DNA of 10,685 nucleotides from JBGAMH01 sp044222045. Lineage in GTDB: Bacteria; Eisenbacteria; RBG-16-71-46. The stretch is from contig JBGAOB010000164.1 of NCBI GenBank assembly GCA_044222045.1, forward strand, positions 1 to 10,685. The letters are read 5' to 3'. Positions within the stretch are counted from its first letter, which is position 1. The number at the start of each line of letters is the position of its first letter. The translations under genes were made by a program, and so were the position numbers. Under the pieces are notes generated by a model. It worked only from the letters and a program-made list of their open reading frames with translations, did no database searches and was not told where the DNA came from. Positions 4,835 through 10,685 of this stretch are shown piece after piece.

Positions 4835-6021
4835 CCCCGTTCCTGCAGATGATCGGCGCGCTCGCGCTGGTGCTGGGCGTGTGCGGCGCCGCGGTGTGGC
4901 TGCTGAAGCGGTTGCCCGTGGCGGGCGCCGCGCGCCCCGCCGGCGGCGGCGTGCCGCTGCGCGTGCTGCAGCGCACCACGGTGGGACCGCGCCAGGGCGT
5001 CGCGCTGGTGCAGGTGGGCTCGCGCGTGCTCGTGCTGGCCGTGGCCGAGTCGGGCCTGTCGATGCTCACCGAGCTCGACGGCGAATCGCGCGACCGCGCG
5101 CTGGAGTCGCCCGCGCCGGCCGTGGGCGCGAGTGCGCTGTTCGAGTCGCTGAACGTGCTGCCGCGCGTGCGCCGCGCCGGGCGGCGCGCCGGCGTGCCGG
5201 CGCTGTTCGCGATCGCGCTCGCGCTGGCGGCGCTCGCGCCGCGGCCCGCCGGTGCGATCACGGTGCCGCCTCCGGCGAAGGGACCGGTCGCGAACCCGGC
5301 GGCCCCGGTGATGCCGCCGACGCCGGGGCTGCGCGTGGATCCGCCGCCCATGCCGCAGGTGGACCTGCGCATCGGCGAGGGCAAGGACCAGCTCCGCCTG
5401 TCGGGCGCCGTCGGCATCGTGGTGTTCCTGGGCGCGCTCACGCTGATCCCGATGCTGTTCCTGCTGATGACCAGCTTCACGCGCATCCTGATCGTGCTGC
5501 ACTTCCTGCGCTCGGCGCTCGGCACGCAGACCACGCCGCCGTCGCAGCTGCTGGTGGCGCTCGCGGTGCTGCTCACCGGCGTGGTGATGAACCCCGTGCT
5601 CGACGAGGCCAATCGCACGGCGCTGCAGCCGTACTTCCACGGCCAGCTCACGCAGGAAGCCGCCTACGGCAAGGCGCTGGAGCCGTTCCGCACGTTCATG
5701 CTGAACAACGTGCGCGACCAGGACCTCGTGCTGTTCGCCGACCTCGCGAAGATCGAGAAGGTCGACGACGAGAGCCAGCTCCCCACGCTCGTGATCGTGT
5801 CGGCGTTCGTCACGAGCGAGCTGCGCACCGCGTTCCAGATGGGATTCGTGCTGTACCTGCCGTTCGTGGTGGTGGACGTCATCGTGTCGTCGGTGCTGAT
5901 GAGCCTCGGCATGTTCATGCTGCCGCCGACCATGATCTCGATGCCGCTGAAACTCCTTCTCTTCGTGCTCGGCGACGGCTGGACGCTGGTGGTCCAGAAC
6001 CTGGTCGCGAGCTTCCGCTGA
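4831..6021 (+). CDS. fliP: Fused flagellar export gate protein FliO-FliP
   Basis: One open frame of 396 residues covers two normally separate proteins. Residues 1-100 look like FliO: a membrane helix (about 3-24), then a cytoplasmic part including VLQRTTVGPRQGVALVQVG and LVLAVAESGLSMLTELD. Residues 113-142 look like the FliP signal peptide: VRRAGRR, hydrophobic VPALFAIALALAALA, then APRPAGA. Residues 143-396 are FliP: a Pro-rich lead, MTSFTRILIVLHFLRSALG (from 213), TPPSQ, a periplasmic loop, and the C-terminal helices with PPTMISMPLKLLL. FliP forms the FliP5Q4R1 core of the export gate; FliO is its assembly chaperone. No stop lies between the parts. A separate FliP start at GTG 5167 or 5155 is possible, but I see no Shine-Dalgarno for it. 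Confidence 0.9.
   Translation: MTPFLQMIGALALVLGVCGAAVWLLKRLPVAGAARPAGGGVPLRVLQRTTVGPRQGVALVQVGSRVLVLAVAESGLSMLTELDGESRDRALESPAPAVGASALFESLNVLPRVRRAGRRAGVPALFAIALALAALAPRPAGAITVPPPAKGPVANPAAPVMPPTPGLRVDPPPMPQVDLRIGEGKDQLRLSGAVGIVVFLGALTLIPMLFLLMTSFTRILIVLHFLRSALGTQTTPPSQLLVALAVLLTGVVMNPVLDEANRTALQPYFHGQLTQEAAYGKALEPFRTFMLNNVRDQDLVLFADLAKIEKVDDESQLPTLVIVSAFVTSELRTAFQMGFVLYLPFVVVDVIVSSVLMSLGMFMLPPTMISMPLKLLLFVLGDGWTLVVQNLVASFR
5167..5256 (+). other. Internal signal-peptide-like segment at the FliO-FliP junction
   Basis: These codons encode residues 113-142 of the fused protein: a basic stretch (VRRAGRR), about 15 hydrophobic residues, and an Ala-Gly-Ala box fitting the signal peptidase I AXA rule, with predicted cleavage between A142 and I143. 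FliP in Enterobacteria is made with a cleaved signal peptide, so this matches a standard FliP N-terminus inside the fused frame. Cleavage would release FliO, with the signal helix still attached, from mature FliP of 254 residues. Cleavage is inferred, not shown. Confidence 0.6.
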
Positions 6022-6028
6022 GGCTCCC

Positions 6029-6298
6029 GTGTCCGGCCAACTCGCCGTCGACCTGATCCGCCACGCGCTGCTGCTGGCGCTGTCCGTGGCCGCGCCGCTG
6101 CTGCTCACCGCGCTCGTCGTGGGCGTGTGCGTGGGCCTGCTGCAGGCCATCACGCAGCTGCAGGAGCAGACGCTCACGTTCCTGCCGAAGCTGGTCGCGA
6201 TCGCGCTCGTGTTCGTGATCACGCTGCCTTGGGCGATCCAGCGGCTCGTCGAGTACCTCGGTGGCGTGCTGCGCTCGCTGCCCACGCTCGCGTCATGA
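6029..6298 (+). CDS. fliQ: Flagellar export gate protein FliQ
   Basis: This 89-residue membrane protein has two hydrophobic helices (about 13-39 and 52-70) joined by the highly conserved loop LQAITQLQEQTLTFLPK (38-54). FliQ wraps around the FliP/FliR core of the export gate. The GTG start is seven bases after the fliOP stop. A GAGG that overlaps that stop (6020-6023) serves as the ribosome binding site. The length is standard for the family. The stop overlaps the fliR start (ATGA, 6295-6298). Confidence 0.95.
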   Translation: MSGQLAVDLIRHALLLALSVAAPLLLTALVVGVCVGLLQAITQLQEQTLTFLPKLVAIALVFVITLPWAIQRLVEYLGGVLRSLPTLAS

Positions 6299-7095
6299 AC
6301 CTCGATCCGATCCAGGCGCTCGTCACGCCGCACCACTGGCCCACGTTCGCGCTCGTGGCCACGCGGCTGACCGGGCTCATGTTCACCGCGCCGCTGTGGT
6401 CCATGGCGATGCTGCCGCGCGCGCTGCGCGCGGCGCTCGTCGTGCTCCTGTCGGCGCTGCTGCTGCCCGCGGCCACCGCGAACGCGGTCGCGCCGTCGGA
6501 GCACCTGGCCGGGTTGCCGCTGCCGTTCGCGACCGAGATGGCGATCGGACTCGTGATCGGGCTCGTGGGCGCCGTGCTCGTGCAGGGCGTGGCGCTCGCG
6601 GGCGAGGTGATGAGCCTGCAGACGGGACTGTCGCTCGCGCCCACGCTGGCGCCGCTGCCCGACCTGCAGGAGTCCGGCATCGGCCAGCTCGCCACGCTGC
6701 TCGGCCTGTTCGTGTACGTGGGCGTGGGCGGGCACCTGACGCTGCTGCGCTCGCTCGCCGACAGCTTCCAGGCGCTGCCCGCGGGCGGCGTGCCCGACCT
6801 GGCGGAGGGCGGGCGGCACGCCGCCGCCGTCGCCGGGAGGCTGTTCTCGTGCGCGCTCGCGGCCGCCGCGCCCGTGATGGTGGCGCTGCTGCTGACGAAT
6901 CTCGCGATCGCGCTGCTCGCCCGCGCGGTGCCGCAGATGAACGGGATGCTCGTGTCGTTCCCCATCACCATTTCCGTGGGGCTCGCCGCGTTCGGCGCGG
7001 CGCTCCCCGTGATCGCCGCCGCCGTCGCGCGCTGGCTGGGCGGCCTGTCCGCCGAGACCGCCGCGATGGTCGACGCGCTGGTTCCGAGGCACTGA
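6295..7095 (+). CDS. fliR: Flagellar export gate protein FliR
   Basis: This 266-residue polytopic membrane protein closes the FliP5Q4R1 export gate. It begins MNLDPIQALVTPHHWPTF and has the FliR pattern: LVATRLTGLMFTAPLW near the N-terminus, a long hydrophobic segment around GLVIGLVGAVLVQGVALAGE, and the C-terminal AVPQMNGMLVSFPITISVG, close to the family's PQMNVF.IGFPLKI-type motif. The ATG at 6295 overlaps the fliQ stop. No separate Shine-Dalgarno is evident, so translation probably depends on coupling. The length is normal and it is not fused to FlhB, unlike in some Firmicutes. Confidence 0.95.
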   Translation: MNLDPIQALVTPHHWPTFALVATRLTGLMFTAPLWSMAMLPRALRAALVVLLSALLLPAATANAVAPSEHLAGLPLPFATEMAIGLVIGLVGAVLVQGVALAGEVMSLQTGLSLAPTLAPLPDLQESGIGQLATLLGLFVYVGVGGHLTLLRSLADSFQALPAGGVPDLAEGGRHAAAVAGRLFSCALAAAAPVMVALLLTNLAIALLARAVPQMNGMLVSFPITISVGLAAFGAALPVIAAAVARWLGGLSAETAAMVDALVPRH

Positions 7096-7102
7096 GGACG
7101 CG

Positions 7103-8215
7103 ATGGCCGAAGGTCAGGAAGACGGTCAGGAACGGACCGAGCAACCCACCGCTCGACGGCTGCAGCAGGCGCGCGAAGAGGGCCAGGTCGCCCGCAGCGC
7201 CGAGCTGTCCGCGGCGGCGGTGCTGCTGACCGGCGCGGTGCTGCTGGCCGCCGCGGGCGGCGGCGCGCTCGGCACGTTCGCCCTGCGCGGCCTGCGCGTG
7301 GGCGCGTCGGCGCTGTCGCTCGGCGCACTCACGCCGGCCGGCGCGACCGTGCTCGTGCGCCAGATGGTGCTCGGCCTGCTGCTGGCGCTGCTGCCGTTCG
7401 CGCTGGGCGTGTCGGGCGCCGCCGTGGCCGCGGGGCTCGCGCAGACGCGCGGTCTCGTGTCGTGGGGACCGGTCAAGCCGAAGCTGTCGAACCTGAGCCT
7501 GGCGAAGGGCCTCAAGCGCATGTTCAGCGCCGAGGCGGTGGCGAACCTGGTGAAGGCGGTGCTGAAGATCGCGCTGCTCGGCTGGATCGCGTGGCTGGTC
7601 GTGGCGCGCAGCTGGCCCGAGCTGGTCGTGCTGCCCGACGTGGACGTGACGGGCACCGCGGCGGTGGCGCGCGCGCTGTCGTTCCGGCTGGCGTTCGTGA
7701 CCGGCCTCGCGTTCCTCGTGCTCGCGCTCGGCGACTTCGCGTGGGTGACGTTCCGCATGCAGAAGCAGCTGCGCATGACGAAGCAGGAAGTGCAGCTCGA
7801 GTACCGGGAGACCGAGGGCGACCCGACCGTGAAGGGCCGCATCCGCCAGATGCAGCGCCAGCGCGCGCGCCAGCGCATGCTGCAGGCGGTGCCCACCGCG
7901 GACGTGATCGTGACGAACCCCACGCACGTGGCCGTGGCGCTGCGCTACGACCTCGAGCAGGCGCCGGCGCCGATCGTGGTGGCCATGGGCGAGCGCAAGC
8001 TGGCCGAGCGCATCAAGGCGATCGCGAAGGCGAACGGCGTGCCGTGCGTGGAGAACCGCCCGGTCGCGCGCGCGCTTCTCGCCACCAGCAAGGTCGGCCA
8101 GCCGATCGCGCCGGCGATGTACGCCGCCGTGGCCGAGATCCTCGCGTGGGTCTACCGCCAGCGTTCCGCGGGTCTTCTGCGCTCGCGGCGTGACGCGACG
8201 AGGGCCGTCGCGTGA
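7103..8215 (+). CDS. flhB: Flagellar export gate and substrate-switch protein FlhB
   Basis: This 370-residue protein governs the change from hook to filament substrates together with FliK. The N-terminus has the typical ERTEQPTARRLQQAREEGQV motif. Four membrane helices follow (about 34-55, 87-113, 150-172, 193-215), then a cytoplasmic domain with the autocleavage motif NPTH at residues 272-275 (TNPTHVAVALRY), so self-cleavage between N272 and P273 is expected. Conserved ENRPVARALL and AEILAWVY segments follow. A GAGGA (7094-7098) at the fliR stop is the ribosome binding site. The stop overlaps the GTG start of flhA (8212-8215). All key residues that I can judge are present. Confidence 0.96.
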   Translation: MAEGQEDGQERTEQPTARRLQQAREEGQVARSAELSAAAVLLTGAVLLAAAGGGALGTFALRGLRVGASALSLGALTPAGATVLVRQMVLGLLLALLPFALGVSGAAVAAGLAQTRGLVSWGPVKPKLSNLSLAKGLKRMFSAEAVANLVKAVLKIALLGWIAWLVVARSWPELVVLPDVDVTGTAAVARALSFRLAFVTGLAFLVLALGDFAWVTFRMQKQLRMTKQEVQLEYRETEGDPTVKGRIRQMQRQRARQRMLQAVPTADVIVTNPTHVAVALRYDLEQAPAPIVVAMGERKLAERIKAIAKANGVPCVENRPVARALLATSKVGQPIAPAMYAAVAEILAWVYRQRSAGLLRSRRDATRAVA

Positions 8216-10401
8216 GCGTGACGAACCTGCCCACGGCGGCGCCGGTGACGGCCGCGGGTGCGCGCGCCGCGACGGGCGGCGCGACGGCGCACGGTCGCGG
8301 CCACCACCCGGCCGCCGCACCGGCGAAGCTGCCGCTCGCGCAGCGGCTGCTGTCGTCGAACGGCGAGACCTACCTGGCGATCGGCGTCGTGTCGGTGGTG
8401 GCGCTGCTCGTGCTGCCGCTGCCGCCGTTCCTGCTGGACGTGCTGCTGGCGCTCAGCTTCGCGCTCAGCATCGTGGTGCTGCTGGCCACGCTGTCGAGCC
8501 ACGACCCGCTCGAGTTCAACATCTTCCCGAGCCTGCTCATCCTGATCACGATGCTGCGGCTGGGGCTGAACGTCAGCAGCACGCGCCTGATCCTCACGAA
8601 GGGCCAGGCCGGGCAGGTGATCCACGCGTTCGGCGACTTCGTGATCGGCGGCAACGTCGTGGTGGGGCTGGTGCTGTTCCTGATCCTCGTGGTCATCAAC
8701 TTCATGGTGATCACGAAGGGCGCCGGCCGCATCGCCGAGGTCGCGGCGCGCTTCACGTTGGACGCCATGCCGGGCCGGCAGATGAGCATCGACGCCGACC
8801 TGTCGGCGGGACTCATCGACGAGACCGAGGCGCGCCGCCGCCGCGACGAGATCAGCCGGTACGCGGACTTCTACGGCTCCATGGACGGCGCGGCCAAGTT
8901 CGTGCGCGGCGACGCCGTGGCCGGGCTCGTGATCACCGCGATCAACCTGGTGGGCGGCTTCATCATCGGCATGACCCAGCTGAAGCTGTCCGCGGGCGAG
9001 TCGCTGACCACGTTCAGCCGGCTCACCGTGGGCGACGGCCTCGTCACGCAGATCCCCGCCCTCATCGTGAGCATCGCCGCCGGCATGCTGGTGACGTACG
9101 GCACGGGCGGCGGGTCGATGGCGGGCTCGCTCGCGAAGCAGCTCACGCGCGAGCCGCGCGTGCTGTGGACCGCCTCGGGCCTGCTGGGCGCCCTCGCGCT
9201 GATCCCCGGACTGCCGACCGGCCCGTTCCTGTCGCTCGCGATGGGCGGCGGCGTGCTCGCGTGGTGGGTCGCGCGCCGCCAGCGTGCCGACGCGCGCGCG
9301 GCCGAGGCCGAGCACGACGAGGCGCCGCCCGCCGACGAGGGCGCGGCGGCGCCGCCGCTGCGCGAGGTGCTCGCGGTGGAGCCGCTCGAGCTGGAGATCG
9401 GCTACGCGCTCGTGCCGCTGGTGGACGACGGGCAGGGCGGCGACCTGCTGCAGCGGATCGGCATCCTGCGCAAGCAGCTCGCGTTCGAGCTCGGCATCCT
9501 GGTGCCGCCGGCACGCATCCGCGACAACATCCAGCTCGGGGCCGGCGAGTACGTGGTCAAGATGCGCGGCGTGCGCGTGACCGGCGGCGAACTGCTGCCC
9601 GGCCAGGCGCTGGCGCTCGACCAGCAGGGCGGCCTGCCGCCGCTCGACGGCGTGCGCACGACCGACCCCAGCTTCGGCATGCCGGCGTGGTGGATTCCGC
9701 CCGCGCTGCGGACGCACGCCGAGGCGCTCGGTTACAACGTGGTCGAGATCTCGACCGTGCTCGCGACGCACCTGATGGAGGTGATCCGCGAGCACGCGGC
9801 CGAGCTGCTGTCGCGCCAGAACGTGCGCGAACTGCTCGACGGCCTGCGCGAGTCGCACCCCGCGCTCGTCGACGACGTCGTGCCCGGCAAGCTGTCGCTG
9901 GGCGCCGTGCACCGCGTGCTGCAGAAGCTGCTGCGCGAGGGCCTGCCGGTGCGCGACCTGGTCACGATCCTCGAGGCGCTGTCCGACGCCGCCGAGCAGA
10001 CGAAGGACCCCGAGGCGCTCGCCGAGCACTGCCGGCGGTCGCTCGCACAGGTGATCGTGCAGATGCTCGGGGCGTCCGACCGGCCGCTGCGCGCGATCAC
10101 CGTGGGCCCGCGGCTCGAGGTGGCGCTGATGAACCTGTTCAGCCCGCGCGCCCGCGAAGGCGTGCGCTCGCTCGATCCCGAGGAGCTGACGCTGCTGCTG
10201 CAGTCGTTGCACCGCATCGCGCACGAGACGCAGGACTCCGGCCAGTACGCCCCGCTCGTCACGCCGCCGGCGCTGCGCGTCGGCCTGCGCCGCCTCGTCG
10301 AACCCATCCTGCCCCGCCTGCCGGTCATCTCGCTGTCGGAGCTGCCCACGCAGACGCCGATCCAGTCCATCCGCACCTGGGAGCTCGCCCATGCCGCTTG
10401 A
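8212..10401 (+). CDS. flhA: Flagellar export gate protein FlhA
   Basis: This 729-residue protein is the nonameric export channel whose cytoplasmic domain docks chaperone-substrate complexes. An Ala-rich, His-containing disordered N-terminus (1-38) precedes the membrane part (about 50-340). That part contains RLGLNVSSTRLIL (about 115-127) and the FHIPEP signature around residues 180-196 (FTLDAMPGRQMSIDADLSAG). A Glu/Ala/Pro linker (about 360-385) leads to the cytoplasmic domain, with SRQNVRELLDGL, PVRDLVTILEAL and a C-terminal PVISLSELP. The GTG start overlaps the flhB stop, with CGAGGG upstream. The signature position that is usually Lys (PGKQM) is Arg here. The end overlaps the next start by 11 bases. 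Confidence 0.96.
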   Translation: MSVTNLPTAAPVTAAGARAATGGATAHGRGHHPAAAPAKLPLAQRLLSSNGETYLAIGVVSVVALLVLPLPPFLLDVLLALSFALSIVVLLATLSSHDPLEFNIFPSLLILITMLRLGLNVSSTRLILTKGQAGQVIHAFGDFVIGGNVVVGLVLFLILVVINFMVITKGAGRIAEVAARFTLDAMPGRQMSIDADLSAGLIDETEARRRRDEISRYADFYGSMDGAAKFVRGDAVAGLVITAINLVGGFIIGMTQLKLSAGESLTTFSRLTVGDGLVTQIPALIVSIAAGMLVTYGTGGGSMAGSLAKQLTREPRVLWTASGLLGALALIPGLPTGPFLSLAMGGGVLAWWVARRQRADARAAEAEHDEAPPADEGAAAPPLREVLAVEPLELEIGYALVPLVDDGQGGDLLQRIGILRKQLAFELGILVPPARIRDNIQLGAGEYVVKMRGVRVTGGELLPGQALALDQQGGLPPLDGVRTTDPSFGMPAWWIPPALRTHAEALGYNVVEISTVLATHLMEVIREHAAELLSRQNVRELLDGLRESHPALVDDVVPGKLSLGAVHRVLQKLLREGLPVRDLVTILEALSDAAEQTKDPEALAEHCRRSLAQVIVQMLGASDRPLRAITVGPRLEVALMNLFSPRAREGVRSLDPEELTLLLQSLHRIAHETQDSGQYAPLVTPPALRVGLRRLVEPILPRLPVISLSELPTQTPIQSIRTWELAHAA

Positions 10402-10685
10402 GATCCTCACCGGGAACGACGTTCCCTCGCTGCTGAAACGCGCGCGCACCGCGGTGGGCTCCGACGCCGTCGTCGTGTCCGTGCGACGCGTGGTGTTCGA
10501 GGGCCGGCTCGGTTTCGAGCTGGTGGCGGCGGATCCCGTGACCGCAGCCAGCATCGAGCGCACCGAGCGCAACGCGCGCCGCACCGGCGAGCCGCCGACG
10601 TCCGCGCCCGCGTCCGCGCCGTCGCGCCGGGCCGCGTCGAACCCGTCGCCGGTGGAGCTGTGGACGAACCCGCTCGCCGGGCCGC
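10391..10685 (+). CDS. flhF: Flagellar biosynthesis GTPase FlhF, N-terminal part (3' end outside window)
   Basis: The first 98 residues are visible. They begin MPLEILTGNDVPSLLKRAR, followed by GSDAVVVSVRRV and GFELVAADP, and fit the FlhF N-terminal pattern (helix with alternating Arg, then GPDAVILSTRRV and YELVAA). A hydrophilic Pro/Ser/Ala/Arg-rich stretch follows (about 65-90), as in the linker before the SRP-type GTPase domain, which lies beyond the window. The ATG at 10391 has GGGAG seven bases upstream (10379-10383) and overlaps the flhA stop by 11 bases. FlhF recruits early flagellar proteins to the correct cell site. The sequence is divergent, and the place directly after flhA is a strong part of the call. 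Confidence 0.75.
   Translation, partial: MPLEILTGNDVPSLLKRARTAVGSDAVVVSVRRVVFEGRLGFELVAADPVTAASIERTERNARRTGEPPTSAPASAPSRRAASNPSPVELWTNPLAGP

Noticed and set aside
4510..7092. 860-codon open frame on the minus strand across fliN to fliR
   Set aside because: It is antisense to five clear flagellar genes; its product is repetitive Arg/His/Glu/Gln-rich sequence, as expected opposite GC-rich coding DNA.
8152..10584. 810-codon open frame on the minus strand opposite flhA
   Set aside because: Composition is dominated by Arg, Ala, His and Gln with no recognisable domain; flhA on the + strand explains the region fully.

Overview
The window is one continuous stretch of flagellar genes, all on the + strand, from a very GC-rich bacterium. 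I see no mobile element, tRNA, rRNA or CRISPR array. A sigma-54 type promoter and the gene order (fliK-flgD-flgE, then fliL-fliM-fliN-fliO/P-fliQ-fliR-flhB-flhA-flhF) suggest a GC-rich Gram-negative-type lineage, for example a deltaproteobacterial relative, Gemmatimonadota or Eisenbacteria. The sequence alone does not let me name the phylum with confidence.

Layout. Positions 1-2527 hold the hook module: the C-terminal end of a FliK-like hook-length control protein (cut by the window edge), the hook cap and scaffold protein FlgD, and the hook protein FlgE. A 324-base gap (2528-2851) follows. It has a strong GC hairpin just after flgE, a 22-bp dyad, a 14-bp perfect palindrome, and a near-consensus sigma-54 promoter (-24/-12) about 65 bases before the fliL start codon. 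From 2852 to the right edge runs a tightly packed second operon: FliL (stator-associated), FliM and FliN (C-ring switch), a fused FliO-FliP, FliQ, FliR, FlhB and FlhA (type III export gate), and the N-terminus of FlhF (SRP-like GTPase, cut by the window edge).

How it works together. FliO/P, FliQ, FliR, FlhB and FlhA form the membrane export apparatus. It secretes FlgD and FlgE to build the hook, and FliK with FlhB measures the hook and switches specificity. FliM and FliN form the rotor switch that receives CheY-P, FliL supports the stators, and FlhF would place the flagellum. Five gene junctions share the same 4-base ATGA or GTGA stop/start overlap, so translation is probably coupled.

Most of the window is ordinary flagellar machinery. 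The points worth a second look are: (1) FliO and FliP encoded as one 396-residue polypeptide with a signal-peptide-like segment exactly at the join; (2) a tandemly duplicated CheY-binding motif at the N-terminus of FliM; (3) the sigma-54 promoter with an upstream dyad before fliL; (4) a 9-bp in-frame tandem repeat giving FliL a Lys/Asp-rich linker. I found nothing that amounts to a wholly new system.
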